Assembly (NCBI RefSeq): GCF_002127325.2
Contig: NC_035436.2
Coordinates: 82,767,716 to 82,831,715 of the forward strand
DNA length: 64,000 nt
Source of the DNA: Helianthus annuus
Taxonomy: Eukaryota; Streptophyta; Magnoliopsida; Asterales; Asteraceae
Direction of reading: 5' to 3'
Shown: positions 11,429-23,363 of the stretch, one piece after another
How the letters are laid out: every line of letters begins with the position of its first letter
Numbering within the stretch: the first letter of the stretch is position 1
The notes under the pieces: model-generated
Told to the model about the DNA's origin: nothing
Database searches by the model: none
What the model saw: only the letters and a program-made list of their open reading frames with translations
Translations under genes and position numbers: made by a program

Positions 11429-12012
11429 ATTGGTTATAGGGAATTAGGTTATTAGTAATGCTTTGACCTAGACTATAACTTTCTAGGACCCTAACACAAG
11501 TTATCTTGTGTTTAGAGTTTAAAACATGCACATCACCTATCCTTAGGTGATAACCACAACGGGAACTTCGGTTCCGAATCCGCTTTGAAAATTAATCATC
11601 TGTTCTAGGATGATTGATTACTAGGTTTTGAACCCTCTATTATAAGGTTTTGAACCCCTTTGGATTTTCAAAAATCCCGTCAAAGTGTTGGGTTAATAGT
11701 GTGAACACGTGCGAACTGGAAGGGTGAATGCCTGTACCCTGAGTTTTCTGTCTAAGGCTAGAGTGTTCGTACAAATCCACATAATCGGACCAGTCACTCT
11801 TACCTGGGAACTCTTGGGGTGAGTGTTCACTTATAGGCGAGCATGTCTTCGCGATACACTAATTCTAACCCATTTACTTTGACTAGACATTTCACGTCGC
11901 TTATTTGCTTTGCGATGCATAACCGCCATCTTTGCTTTTGATTGCTTTTGCTTCATCTCATTCTCTTCATCAATCATCTCACTCGTTTCATTTCATGTTT
12001 TTCTCTTCTAGA
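11429..12012 (+). other. Leader of TEK-1 between PBS and gag
   Basis: 584 bp without a supportable gene. An in-frame ATG at 11932 would add 27 residues, but the MPPRR start at 12013 matches the gag start of element B and is preferred. Confidence 0.6.
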
Positions 12013-15000
12013 ATGCCTCCTCGACGCGACAACCAGATAGCTACTGCCGAGCTGGCGGAGATTATTGCGCAGCAGATGGCTGCTCAATTTCCGAATCTCT
12101 TTGCTCAATGGAACCAGGCCAACAACAACAATGGTACATGCAAATACAAGGATTTTAGCTCGGCTAAGCCACTCAAGTTTAGTGGTTCTGAGGGAGCAAC
12201 TGGGCTTCTTCAGTGGTTCGAGAGCATCGAGAACACTTTCCGTCATGTGCAGTGTCCTGACAATCGCAAAGTCGAGTTTTCTTCAAGCGTGTTTCAGAAG
12301 AGGGCTCTTACATGGTGGAATGGGGTTATGAGAGATCAAGGTGCAGAAGTTGCTCTAGCTCAAACATGGGCTGAACTGAGAGCTCTTATGATGAGGGAGT
12401 TTTGTCCTCGTCATGAGCAACGGGCGTTGGAGAAAGAATTTGATGTGTTGAAGCAAGATAGTGGCGAGCACAGGGCTTATACAGATAGGTTTGAGGAGCT
12501 GAGTCTTCTTTGCCCAACTATGGTTACCCCACTCGATAAGGCCATCGAAAGATACATCGACGGCCTACCTGACTCAGTACAAGACATTCTCACAGGTAGC
12601 AACCCTACCACACTCCGTCAGGCAATCGAGTTATCGGCGACGTTGACTGAGTCACAGATCCGAAAGAATAAACTACACAGGAAGGGTGACAAGGGCAAGA
12701 AGCAGTCGGCAGACAAGGAGGACAGTAAGAAAGGTCAGAACAAGAAGGGAAAGGACTCTGGTTCCTCAAGGGGGTCAAGGAAGCGTAAGGCTTCCCAAAA
12801 TTTTGCTGTGACTGCCCAAGCTAACCAGGCAGCTCCCAACCAAGCCGCACAGCCTCCAGCCAAGAAACCCTATTCAGGAAGTGCACCTTTGTGCAATCGA
12901 TGCAATAGTCACCACCAGCCACAATATCAGTGTCGTTTCTGTACTAACTGTGGGAAGTCGGGTCATCTTGCCGATGTTTGTCGGTTTGCTCAGAATCACG
13001 CAGTCCAGAACCCTGCTCAACAGGTTGCTCAACAACAGGGTCAGGCTGCACGACCAAACTACCCACCAGGTGCATGTTATAATTGTGGGGATCTGACCCA
13101 CTACAGAAATCGGTGTCCAAGACTAGTCAACCAGAACCAGAATGCAAACCAGAATCCGGCACTGGCTCGAGGTCGAGTCTTTAACATGAATGCACAAGAA
13201 GCACAAGCAGACAACGAGGTGGTGAACGGTACGTTCTTTATTAATAATCAGCCAGCATCTGTTCTTTTTGATTCGGGTGCCGACAAGAGCTTTGTGTCAT
13301 TGTCTTTTGAGACAATGCTTCGCGTGTCTAGAACGAAACTAGGTAAACCTTTGACAGTAGAGGTTGCCAGTGGTGAACCCATTGTTCTTAATTCCGTTCT
13401 ACGCAACTGCCAGTTAAACCTTAACAACCATATTTTTCCTATTGACCTCACGCCAATGCAACTTGGAAGCTTCGACGTTATAGTGGGAATGGATTGGTTA
13501 TCCAAACATCGCGCAGAGATAGTTTGTTCTGAGAAGATTGTTCGTGTACCGCTGTCAACAGGCGAGATCCTGCAGGTTCGTGGTGAGAAGCCTGCCGGTG
13601 GTCTCAAACTCATGTCCTGCTTTAAAGCACGGAAGTATCTGCGAAAGCACTATGTGGCTTTCTTAGCACATGTTACAGCAGATAAAGGCAAGGGTAAGTC
13701 TATTTCAGATATTCCTGTCGTTCGGGATTATTCCGAAGTGTTCCCTGAAGACTTACCTGGTCTACCTCCAGCACGCCAAGTCGAGTTCCGTATTAATCTC
13801 GTACCTGGTGCAAATCCCGTTGCCAGAGCTCCATATCGTCTTGCACCGTCCGAGATGCAAGAGTTGTCTAAACAGCTGCAGGAACTCTCCGACAAAGGTT
13901 TTATCCGTCCTAGCTTTTCACCTTGGGGTGCTCCCGTTCTCTTTGTAAAGAAGAAGGATGGATCTTTTAGGATGTGTATCGATTATCGTGAGCTTAACAA
14001 GCTTACCATCAAAAATCGATATCCCCTACCTCGCATTGATGACCTCTTTGACCAGTTGCAAGGCGCTTCTTACTTTTCAAAGATTGATCTACGATCTGGA
14101 TATCATCAGCTTCGTGTACATGAAGAAGACATTCCCAAGACAGCGTTCCGTACTCGTTATGGACATTATGAGTTCACAGTCATGCCATTTGGTTTGACTA
14201 ATGCTCCTGCTGTTTTCATGGACTTAATGAATAGGGTCTGCAAGCCTTATTTAGATAAGTTCATCATCGTTTTCATTGACGACATTTTGATATATTCTAA
14301 GACGCGAGCTGATCATGAGCAACATCTTCGTCTTACATTGGAACTCCTAAAGAAAGAACAACTTTTCGCCAAATTCTCCAAGTGTGAATTCTGGCTTAAA
14401 GAGGTTCAATTCTTAGGACATATTGTCAACGAACAAGGTATTCATGTAGATCCCTCCAAGATCAGTGCGATTAAGGATTGGGATACACCTACTACCCCTA
14501 CTGAAGTTCGTTCTTTTCTTGGTCTAGCGGGTTATTACCGCCGCTTCATAGAAAATTTCTCGAAGATTGCAGTTCCTCTAACTGCTCTAACTCAGAAGAA
14601 CAAGCCATTTGATTGGGGAGTCGAACAAGAGGAAGCGTTTCAGACTTTGAAACAAAAGCTTTGCGACGCGCCTGTCCTAACATTGCCTGAGGGCAACGAT
14701 GATTTCGTCGTTTATTGCGACGCATCTAAATTAGGACTTGGCTGCGTCCTAATGCAAAGAAACAAAGTCATAGCATACGCATCAAGGCAGTTGAAGATAC
14801 ATGAGAAGAACTACACCACTCATGATCTTGAGTTGGGTGCAGTTGTCTTCGCTCTCAAAATTTGGAGACACTATTTGTACGGTACAAAGTGTGTGGTTTT
14901 CACTGACCACAAAAGTCTTCAACATATCTTCAATCAAAAAGAGCTCAACATGAGACAACGACGTTGGGTTGAACTTCTAAACGACTACGACTGCGAGATT

Positions 15001-16545
15001 CGCTACCATCCTGGTAAGACTAATGTCGTAGCCGATGCATTGAGTCGCAAGGAACGTACTAAGCTTCATTGTGTACGTGTCCAACCTGTTATTCAAATCG
15101 ATATCCAAGCTCGTATTTCTCAGGCTCAACAAGCTTGTGTTTCACAAGGTTTAATGGATAAGGAATTTCCTTATCACATAACACCTGCTCTTGAACTGAA
15201 AGACAATGGATCGTACTATTTCATGGACCGTTTGTGGGTCCCAAGCCAAGATGATCTTCGTACCTTGCTTATGGATGAAGCCCACAAGTCTCGTTATTCT
15301 ATTCATCCTGGCTCGGATAAGATGTATAGGGATCTTCGTATTCAGTATTGGTGGCCTGGTATGAAGAAGGACATTGCCTTATACGTATCCAAATGCCTTA
15401 CTTGTCTTAAGGTTAAGGCTGAACATCAGCGTCCTTCTGGCTTATTGGAACAACCAGAGATCCCAGTTTGGAAATGGGAAAACATTACTATGGATCTCAT
15501 TACTAAACTCCCGCGCACAAAGAAAGGTCACGATGCCATCTGGGTAGTCGTTGATCGTCTTACCAAGTCAGCACATTTCTTGCCAATCCGTGAGGATTAT
15601 TCAGCTGACAGACTTGCTCAAATCTACGTAGATGAAATTGTAGCTAGACATGGTGTTCCTTTGAGCATCATTTCTGACAGAGATGCTCGTTTCACTTCTC
15701 ATTTTTGGAGAACCATGCAATCTGCTATGGGGTCCCAACTTAATTTGAGCACAGCTTATCATCCGCAAACGGATGGTCAATCTGAAAGAACAATCCAGAC
15801 ACTGGAGGATATGCTCAGAGCTTGTGTGATCGACTTTGGTGGTAGTTGGGATTCACATCTTCCGTTGATTGAATTCTCCTACAACAACAGTTATCACTCC
15901 AGCATCAACATGGCTCCTTTCGAGGCTCTCTATGGTCGAAAATGTCGTTCACCAGTCTGCTGGAATGAGATCGGTGAGGCTCAACTTACTGGACCTGCCC
16001 TCATTGTAGAGACAACAGAAAAGGTAAAGAAAGTTCGTGATAACCTTCAGACAGCTAGAAGCCGTCAAAAGAGTTACGCGGACCTGAAACGCAAACCCTT
16101 GGATTTTCAAGTCGGTGATCGTGTATTACTTAAAGTCTCACCTTGGAAAGGTGTGATCAGATTCGGAAAGAAAGGAAAACTTGCACCTAGATACGTTGGA
16201 CCATTCAAGATCGTCGAAAGAATCGGTAAGGTAGCCTACAGACTTGAGTTACCTCCTGAACTTGGAAATGTTCATCCAACCTTTCACGTATCCAATCTCA
16301 AGAGGTGTTTAGCCGATGAAAACCTCCACATACCGCTTGATGAAATTCGTGTTGATAAAACACTGAAATTTGTTGAGAAACCGGTAGAAATCATGGAACG
16401 TGAAGTCAAGTGGCTTAAACGCAAGCGCATTCCTTTGGTCAAGGTTCGTTGGGAATCTAAGCGTGGACCCGAGTTTACTTGGGAACGTGAAGATCAAATG
16501 AAGGCAAAATATCCGCATCTTTTTCAATCAGTTTCCTCTAAATAA
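12013..16545 (+). CDS. gag-pol: Gag-Pol polyprotein of TEK-1 (intact, about 1,510 aa)
   Basis: One open frame encodes the complete polyprotein of the element. Residue numbers count from the ATG at 12013. The capsid-type gag domain is followed by two CX2CX4HX4C zinc knuckles (from C310 and C355). The aspartic protease has VLFDSGAD with D420. The reverse transcriptase has [20 protein letters not shown] and the active-site FIDD (about 754-757). RNase H begins near [12 protein letters not shown]. The integrase has an HHCC finger starting near H1091 and catalytic D1161, D1222 and E1258 (DD35E). The C terminus (about 1458-1504) is a chromodomain ([21 protein letters not shown]), which in chromoviruses guides integration to heterochromatin. 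I see no stop, frameshift or lost catalytic residue. The stop codon overlaps the AAATTTCGGGACGAAATTT palindrome. Gag is continuous across the point where elements A and B have an intron. Confidence 0.95.
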   Translation: MPPRRDNQIATAELAEIIAQQMAAQFPNLFAQWNQANNNNGTCKYKDFSSAKPLKFSGSEGATGLLQWFESIENTFRHVQCPDNRKVEFSSSVFQKRALTWWNGVMRDQGAEVALAQTWAELRALMMREFCPRHEQRALEKEFDVLKQDSGEHRAYTDRFEELSLLCPTMVTPLDKAIERYIDGLPDSVQDILTGSNPTTLRQAIELSATLTESQIRKNKLHRKGDKGKKQSADKEDSKKGQNKKGKDSGSSRGSRKRKASQNFAVTAQANQAAPNQAAQPPAKKPYSGSAPLCNRCNSHHQPQYQCRFCTNCGKSGHLADVCRFAQNHAVQNPAQQVAQQQGQAARPNYPPGACYNCGDLTHYRNRCPRLVNQNQNANQNPALARGRVFNMNAQEAQADNEVVNGTFFINNQPASVLFDSGADKSFVSLSFETMLRVSRTKLGKPLTVEVASGEPIVLNSVLRNCQLNLNNHIFPIDLTPMQLGSFDVIVGMDWLSKHRAEIVCSEKIVRVPLSTGEILQVRGEKPAGGLKLMSCFKARKYLRKHYVAFLAHVTADKGKGKSISDIPVVRDYSEVFPEDLPGLPPARQVEFRINLVPGANPVARAPYRLAPSEMQELSKQLQELSDKGFIRPSFSPWGAPVLFVKKKDGSFRMCIDYRELNKLTIKNRYPLPRIDDLFDQLQGASYFSKIDLRSGYHQLRVHEEDIPKTAFRTRYGHYEFTVMPFGLTNAPAVFMDLMNRVCKPYLDKFIIVFIDDILIYSKTRADHEQHLRLTLELLKKEQLFAKFSKCEFWLKEVQFLGHIVNEQGIHVDPSKISAIKDWDTPTTPTEVRSFLGLAGYYRRFIENFSKIAVPLTALTQKNKPFDWGVEQEEAFQTLKQKLCDAPVLTLPEGNDDFVVYCDASKLGLGCVLMQRNKVIAYASRQLKIHEKNYTTHDLELGAVVFALKIWRHYLYGTKCVVFTDHKSLQHIFNQKELNMRQRRWVELLNDYDCEIRYHPGKTNVVADALSRKERTKLHCVRVQPVIQIDIQARISQAQQACVSQGLMDKEFPYHITPALELKDNGSYYFMDRLWVPSQDDLRTLLMDEAHKSRYSIHPGSDKMYRDLRIQYWWPGMKKDIALYVSKCLTCLKVKAEHQRPSGLLEQPEIPVWKWENITMDLITKLPRTKKGHDAIWVVVDRLTKSAHFLPIREDYSADRLAQIYVDEIVARHGVPLSIISDRDARFTSHFWRTMQSAMGSQLNLSTAYHPQTDGQSERTIQTLEDMLRACVIDFGGSWDSHLPLIEFSYNNSYHSSINMAPFEALYGRKCRSPVCWNEIGEAQLTGPALIVETTEKVKKVRDNLQTARSRQKSYADLKRKPLDFQVGDRVLLKVSPWKGVIRFGKKGKLAPRYVGPFKIVERIGKVAYRLELPPELGNVHPTFHVSNLKRCLADENLHIPLDEIRVDKTLKFVEKPVEIMEREVKWLKRKRIPLVKVRWESKRGPEFTWEREDQMKAKYPHLFQSVSSK

Positions 16546-16579
16546 ATTTCGGGACGAAATTTCCACAAGTAGGGGAGAC
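16544..16579 (+). promoter_or_regulatory. Palindrome and polypurine tract of TEK-1
   Basis: AAATTTCGGGACGAAATTT (16544-16562), which overlaps the stop codon, is followed by the purine-rich AAGTAGGGGAGAC (16567-16579) abutting the 3' LTR. The tract primes plus-strand DNA. The same palindrome sits at this position in elements A and B. Confidence 0.85.
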
Positions 16580-19500
16580 TGTAACATTTGTGCTTGTAAT
16601 CGTCATGAACAGTTCTATTATCAATAAAACAATGTTATTTGATCCCAATGTTTGTTTGGTTATGTTTCACATTTTTCATGTTTTGACTTTTATTCAATTC
16701 CAAACTCTACATCGCTTTCTACAGCATTATACGCAAACTAGTGCGTAAACGTACTCAGTTTAATACGACAAATACTCCGGAACATCAACATATACTCAGC
16801 GTACCTTAAATAACCTTCACATAACTTAGAAATAAGTTTTGAAGGCTTTGGTATAGCAAAAACAAGTTAATTCGCTTACAGGGACTAAACTTGACAAACT
16901 GCGAAAGTATGCCAATTTGAACTGTAACGAACATTCCGGAACATGTCCATAAGTTAAACATACCATAAATATCCTTTACATAGCTTAGAAATAGGCTTTG
17001 AGAGGTTTGGTATGCTAAAACAAACTTTTGGATCATTCAGGGACTAAAAGTGTCAAAAAGTGCATAAGTTTGCACTTTCGCGCATAACTTACGTTCTGAA
17101 TACATCCGGACATCCAAAAAATTTATGTAAGCATCCTTATATTATGCCTTAGTGTTTGGCATGAGAAAAATCCATTCGTCGCGTCATTTGGATCGTCTTT
17201 CACGCTTATGCGCATTCCGTCGTAATTAAGCGAACATCGCGATCGTACGGCCAAACGAACCGACATCCGGAATATTTTTGAGCATATTTCAAGTCCCCTA
17301 CACTTTAACTTCATCTTAGAGCCTTGAAATGAGGTTAACGGGGCTTAAACGTGCCAAAAATGGGCCAAAATACGTGTTTCTAAAGTGCAGGGACCAAAAT
17401 TGAAAATTCTGGTCTGGGAACCTTAGGCGGGGCGCGTAAAGATTTGCCAAATCTTTAGGCGGGCCACGTGAACATGTCTGACAGAAAGATTTTGCATTTA
17501 ATGCAGAATCTGGCCTTTCGTTCGATCAAGGGGCGATGCCTTTTCACCCAATGAAGAGCCAAGGGTCAAGTTCACTGAACTTATCCACTGGACACATGTA
17601 CGCACGAGATCAAGGCACGATATTCGATAAAACGATCCTAACGGTTCCACTTTTCCTATAAATACCCCCCCCCCTTTAGTGTAAAAATCACAAAAATCAG
17701 ATCTTGAAGCTCTAAGTTGAAACCATTGTTTCATACCTGAGCTATTTGGTCTTGATTTGCACTCGGGGACCCTCCGTAAGTCTTCTTTCGCTCTTTTATT
17801 CGCTTTTCGAGTCCGAAAGTCAACGTTTTGTTGACTTTCTGCATTGACCAGCTTATGGTCGATGCGAAGTTCATGGAACTTCATAACGTGAGCGTGATCA
17901 CGATGGTTATGGTCCATAGTGACCATACCTACTGATCACCACGTTATCTAGGCTCAGTGACGAGTCGTAGTTTCGGCCAAAATGTGCATTCTTGCATATT
18001 TTGTAACCAAACTACTCGTGGGCATCAAAGCCGTTTGTTTTGATGTCAAACCTGTTTCTAAACTTAGTTAAGCATGTTCTAACATGCTTAGCTCGTCACT
18101 TTTAGTTTAGTGCTTATATAGGGTCGTAAGGTAAGCGATCTAAACCATCGCTTATACTTTCGAACCCGACCCATTTGGTCGGTCATTAGGACCTGACCAA
18201 ACACATTAGGTGACCATAGCTATAACCTTCCGAGGTTATACCTTGTGGTCCCGATGTTAGGCGTTCCAGACGCGTTCTACGCGAACGACGCGTTAGGGTA
18301 GCGTAAGCTACCTAAACGGGTCGTGATGGACCGTAAGCACTTAGGTTAAGTTTCATTTTAGTATGTAGGTTTTGTTAAACCATATTACACGAGTCTCCAT
18401 ACTCGTTTGGTTTACGAACCCGCGTACTGTCCGATCCCTCCGATTTGGTCCGGTATATTAACATAGCTACCTATTAGGTGCCGTTGATATTCCGTGACCT
18501 CTCGCATTACCAGGTTATTTCACAAGAACAACAAAGCAACCTCAGGTGAGTACATAGAACCCCTCTTTTACCGTTTTCCAAACTGTTTTGGGGTGAAACA
18601 CATGTGCCTACCTGTTACTTTTATGTTTTCCATGTTTTCACATCATATACAGGCTACGTTCGTTAGTACATATTAGTACATGATTTCACTACATTTCATG
18701 CTATGTATGCCCATTGTGTGCGTACTTAGTACATTGCTTTACAATACATTTCATGCTACGTACGCCCATTGTGTGCATACGTAGTACATTGTTACACATT
18801 ACATTTTCTGTTGCATATGTTTACTCAGCATATGGACACATTGATTTACATAAACATTTCTACTGCATATGTTTACTCAGCATATGGGCACATGCCTTCA
18901 TTTTGTTATGACATTTGGTTTGTTTAACATGGGACAATACATTCATTAACATTAGCTACGCCGTTCGTTAGTAGGTAGTGGTACCATAGGAATTGACAAC
19001 TCCCATTCCTGAAGTCCTGGGTTTGATAGGACTGGAAGGAATGACCGAATTCGATATACATAACTTAGATAAACCTTTAATTTGTTTAAGGGTTTATCGC
19101 CGCAGTCTCAAGGCTTGGATGTATGCATAGTTTACAATACCACATAAATGTTAATATCAATAGAGCATGCATTTCCCGCAGAACATAACGCTGATTTAAA
19201 CCACGTTTTACTTCAACGACTTGTTTTGTGCATATGGTTTAAGTTGATACATTTCGCTTACCATACATGATACATTTTGGGATTACACATTACATGATTT
19301 ACATTGAACATAAACACGTCGACATTGACATATACATTTGGTGGTTTACATTTGAACATAAACACTTGACATGGATTACAATAACACTTGACGTTTGGTT
19401 TACACATGAACAATTTACATGGTGGATTGGTTTGGGTAAATGGTTTGAGTAACGTGGCGTATGTAATATGGTACAAACATGGTGGATACGCCGCTGGTAC

Positions 19501-20104
19501 TTCCTATATATAAATGTTTGTATAATATTACATATCGTGGCGTTATCAAAGTCATTTCAGTTTAGACACATTACATTTTACATAAATAACATATTCTTCA
19601 CAAGACAATATTTTCACAAACAACTTATCTTAATCAACTCATTTTACTTGGTTATTCGTTTAACCTTGCACTCATCTATACATATCGTTTGATGTTATCG
19701 TTTTTCAAATGGTTTACAAAGCAAAACAAATCACAAGGTTCATGACTGACTGTTATTAAACATTTCTTTAAGCTCAAGTCATGAATCCCATTTTCACAAA
19801 AACTATGTATCTCACAGGCATTTTTATGCTGACGTACCTACTTTCACATGTGTTTTCAGGAGCTATTCCATAGGACGATGATCATGATTCTAGGACGGAC
19901 CTGTGCCTTAGAGCCTAAAAATGAAGTTTGAACTAGCATAATTATGTTTTGATTTCCGTACTCTCTTTCCAAGACAATGTAACCCCTTTGTTTATAAATA
20001 AAATACAACTTGTATGCCATGGTTATGAAACAATTTAATTCTGTCCACGACACTCCCCGGCGTTTCCGCCGCGGTTGCATGTTATACGCGGCCGGGGTGT
20101 GACA
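16580..20104 (+). repeat. 3' LTR of TEK-1
   Basis: 3,525 bp, near-identical to 7883-11408. Differences seen by eye include GG to AC near 16721, G to A near 17383, a C-run length change near 17667, and a few in the CATATG-rich part near 18865. It ends GTGTGACA and is followed by the TSD TGCCA. Confidence 0.92.
19463..19531 (+). other. Conserved stem-loop motif, copy 7 (TEK-1 3' LTR)
   Basis: Same arms as copy 6. The loop at 19481-19513 has the consensus GCCGCTG where copy 6 has GCCGCTA. Confidence 0.7.
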
Positions 20105-20969
20105 TGCCAAGTACGAATAAGAAAGAAACTAAACCCACTATCGTGTCTAGAGTTAGTATCATCTTAATATGTTCCAAAGAAGGATATAGCGACAATGATG
20201 TGCTTAGAAGTCGTGTAGATATAACTCATAAAAGGCATTTTTCTATAATAAGCTCTTCTAAACTTTGAAGATTGGTTCCAAACCATGAAGACATGAACAG
20301 ATCCGAACCATGAAGATATGAACAGACGAACAAAAAATATGAAAGTCATGAAGGTCAGACCTTGATAAAAAAAAATATTTGTATCCATACTCTAATGTAT
20401 CGAATCCCATCCAATATTTACATAGCTAAGTTTTAATAGACCAATCAAAGCAAGAAGCTATACATAATAATTCACAAAATAATTTCTAGAGTTAGTAGAA
20501 CTTAGGCTAATAAGCATCCCGTTTCCGGTCAGTGACATCAGCCACAGGTGCTCAAGATAAGTCAAGTAGGTGGAGAAAAATGTGACGGGTCAACTTGACC
20601 CATTGCCCAACCCCCTATGCTATCATTTTGCCACACATACTATATGATATATCAAATATGTACCAATCCCTTTTCCGAAGTATAAATAGACAGTTGTCAC
20701 ATTCATCTTTTGGATGAAAAATGATCACATTACCTTACAATATTTCAGCAACGACTGCAAGAACGAATCTTTAAAATATCTGATAGGCTTCCCCATGGAA
20801 GTTCTATCACATGCTAACAAATCCACAAGCCATAAAAATATTAACACACGGTAATAGTAATAGAAAATGGTCTGTTGAGGAAACATTTTGAGTCGGATGT
20901 ATCATGCATGAAGAACAACCTTCATCCATGTTCCAAAACGAATGAGATCCGTAAAACAGGTTTAATATA
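20105..20969. other. Right half of the unidentified TEK-1 target sequence
   Basis: It begins with the TSD TGCCA and continues from 7882. I see no gene. A plus-strand TATA-like AGTATAAATAGACAG lies near 20679-20693, followed by an A/T-rich stretch with no supported ORF before the LTR of element D. It could be host intergenic DNA or a decayed element. Confidence 0.4.
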
Positions 20970-21305
20970 TGTTAGGATCGGAGGCTGTCATGATTGTGCT
21001 TGTTTGTATAAATTTGACAAATCAATGAATATAAAATAAGATTAAGTGCAGCGGAAATGGAGACAAACTTTGTAAGCACAATCTAAGTGGGAAATAGTTT
21101 GATAAAACAGATGCTTCTCATTAAGTTGAATGATTCAATTACAAATCAAATGATTACAAGCATGCTTACAGAACTAAGCTCCCCCTCAGCCTGATACTCC
21201 AAGGTTGGTTGCACAAGATGAAAGGATTTGACCGGAGAAGAAGAATCCACTCAGTCAATCAAATGTAACAGTACAGGGTACTGCTCCATTTATAGGCAAA
21301 CCAAA
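20970..21305 (-). repeat. 3' LTR of COP-D, left part
   Basis: Begins TGTTAGGATCGGAGG and ends with CCAAA (21301-21305), the TSD of element A. It includes the TATA-like site next to the break. The continuation is at 57642. Confidence 0.75.
21287..21296 (-). promoter_or_regulatory. Probable TATA box of the COP-D LTR
   Basis: The minus strand reads CCTATAAATGG. Element A inserted a few bases upstream of it in D's sense, so the A insertion separates this TATA from most of D's U3. Confidence 0.5.
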
Positions 21306-23224
21306 TGTCACACCCCCAAAATCCACACGCGGAGTATCACCGCTTGGAGGCGTGACATGACCAGGATCAAGCCACCAATCATATCGAACATAGCATTTAA
21401 TAAAAAAAATAGTAGATAATGTAATTCATCACGACATGATTGATGTTCAAAACCAAACTTTGTTTAAGTAGCGGAAGCATGTAAGTAAACCCAACATAAA
21501 TAATAATGAATGAAATGTCATAAGTGTTTAACTAAGCATTCATGATCCATGCCCACAATGACCTGCTCCTCCTTGTGCAAGCTCCATAAGTACCTAAGGT
21601 CCTGCAAGGCATGCAGCAGAGAATCAACAACTAGTTGAGTAAGTTCGTTATAACAAATCATATATGCATTTAGTGGGGGCTTCCCATGTAAGTATGTACT
21701 AATAGTGGGGGTTTCCCATGGTCATATGTATTACTAGTGGGGGTTTCCCACTTTTATCTTTACTAATGGGGGCTTCCCATGTTTGTACTTACTAGACTAT
21801 TTGCAACCATGTGTTCTTCTTAATCCGAGAACAGGAATACGTACAAGGTCACGTAGGATTTACCATACAAGTCAGGTTTTGACTTAAGTAATGCACGTAT
21901 GATTACACACAGTCAATACGTCATAAGCACGTAGATCATGGCAAGCACAGAATTTCATATTAACAGTCAAAGCATAACACTCTCAAACTTGTGCGACTCG
22001 GATGGTTGGGTCGTGAGCTTGTGCGAGCCCAACCATCTTGTGCGATATAAATGTCTAAGCCCAAACAATACCCGGCCCAACATATAAGTAAATAGTCCAA
22101 ACATATACGGCCCAAAGAGTAAATATATATCTTGTGCGATCCGTTGGAATTGTGCGATCGGACTAGCCCAGCCCAAATAACCATCCGGCCCAAATAGTTA
22201 AACAAGCATGCAACTTGTGCGATCCGACAACCTTGTGCGACTGGGGCACCTTGTGCGACACGAAGTCTTGTGCGAGTGGCCCCTTGTGCGTTCGGATCAG
22301 ATTTGTGTGATCTGATCTTGTACAACTTGAACTTGTGCGATTGTTTTAATTACCGGATATCATGCAAATCGGTTACAATTATTCAAGTTTCCAAACATAT
22401 GATATCAATTAACAGTTAATCGGTTTCCAAATTTATAACAACCAATCAACACAAGCAAAGATTCTATCCAACCCTTAATCGATCAAACAAGCATTTTCTA
22501 AGCAAATTCTTATGAACCCTAGCATGATCATCATCATAAACAATAACTTATCAACACATATGGTTCGGTCCGATTACTTGAATATACAACCAATTACAAT
22601 CATTCCATTCTAAATCGTCATGCAAACAAATCCGAGAGCAAGATATGATAACCGGTTAACATCATCATACAATTCTGATTTCATAATCATGTAGCCGATT
22701 AACAAGAATATTATCATTAAACATCATTAACAATCATGTATCTTATTATCATCGATTTCACTAGCATGAACCCTAAACGAATTTACTCAATCATATACAA
22801 TCAAAACATCATCTATCAAAGTAAATAACATCAACACTAACCGGTTGAGAGGATGATCCGAACAAAGGTCCTCGAAGGAACGGTTGTGCTTGCCGTCGGG
22901 TTTGAGAGAGAGAATGAGAGAACTAGGGTTCTTGTGTGTGAGAATGTTATGGTAAAAGTGTAGAATGATTACAACACATCATGTGCTAATTGACTAGGGG
23001 GATGGGCCGAACCCAACTTGGGCTGCCCTATGGGTCCGCGTACAAGTGTAAAGCCCGAGTGGCTTGTGCGGTCGAGTGTGTGTGTTGTGCGCTTATCATA
23101 CATACATTCACAAGCACGTATTAACATAACATTCACATAAATATTCATTTTCATAAAAGTCACATATCGAACACATACGTTACATCAAGGTACAAAGATC
23201 GGTTTGGAAATACGAGTTGTCACA
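21306..23224 (-). repeat. 3' LTR of GYP-A (1,919 bp, internally deleted)
   Basis: Begins TGTCACACCCCCAAAATCC and ends ACGAGTTGTCACA. Compared with the 5' LTR it lacks about 370 bp between GTAGGATTTA and CCATACAAGTC (near 21862) and about 19 bp near 21640. It keeps four copies of an AGTGGGGGTTTCCCATG-type unit (21673-21782) and an array of TTGTGCGA words (21987-22345). Confidence 0.88.
21987..22345. repeat. TTGTGCGA word array in the GYP-A LTR
   Basis: Ten exact TTGTGCGA copies and a few variants in about 350 bp at irregular spacing. The array recurs in the 5' LTR (about 56396-56750). The word reads TCGCACAA in the sense of the element. Apparent ORFs across it are repeat artefacts. Confidence 0.75.
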
Positions 23225-23363
23225 TTATCCCCTACTAAAAAGAAATTTCGTCCCGAAATTTGGTACGCACTCACTGAGGAAGCTAGGTAAGTTACGTCGT
23301 TCACTGGTTTCCCTGGGGTGTCACATCCTCCCCCCGTTGATCTGGAATTTCGTCCCGAAATTC
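23225..23363 (-). promoter_or_regulatory. Two successive polypurine tract / LTR-start junctions of GYP-A
   Basis: Outer, working copy: palindrome 23243-23261, then the purine tract 23225-23242 (sense TTTTTAGTAGGGGATAA), abutting the LTR at 23224. About 80 bp upstream in sense is an inner copy: palindrome 23345-23363, purine tract 23326-23336 (sense CGGGGGGAGGA), then TGTGACACCCC at 23325, which looks like another LTR start. The inner set lies around the end of the ORF. Confidence 0.65.

Larger units (their letters stand above)
7883..20104 (+). mobile_element. TEK-1: complete Ty3/gypsy chromovirus, Tekay/Del type
   Basis: A 12.2-kb element with 5' LTR 7883-11408, PBS, leader, one gag-pol ORF, palindrome plus PPT, and 3' LTR 16580-20104. 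It is flanked by the 5-bp duplication TGCCA at 7878-7882 and 20105-20109. The LTRs begin TGTAACATTTG and end GGGGTGTGACA. By eye I count roughly 15-20 differences in 3.5 kb (about 0.5%), which indicates a recent insertion. Integrase lies after RNase H and the C terminus carries a chromodomain, the chromovirus arrangement; very long LTRs fit Tekay/Del. It is the only element in the window with intact coding capacity. Lineage is judged from motifs, not a tree. Confidence 0.93.

Noticed and set aside
11932..12012. Upstream in-frame ATG as the gag start of TEK-1
   Set aside because: The 27 extra residues are low-complexity Ser/His/Phe-rich and absent from GYP-B, whose gag starts at the matching MPPRR.
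12881..14197. Out-of-frame ORFs inside TEK-1 gag-pol
   Set aside because: They are shadows of the long ORF with no independent support.
21960..22325. 121-aa minus-strand ORF in the GYP-A LTR
   Set aside because: It translates the TTGTGCGA word array and has no recognisable domain; the LTR copy at 56372-56737 gives the same artefact.
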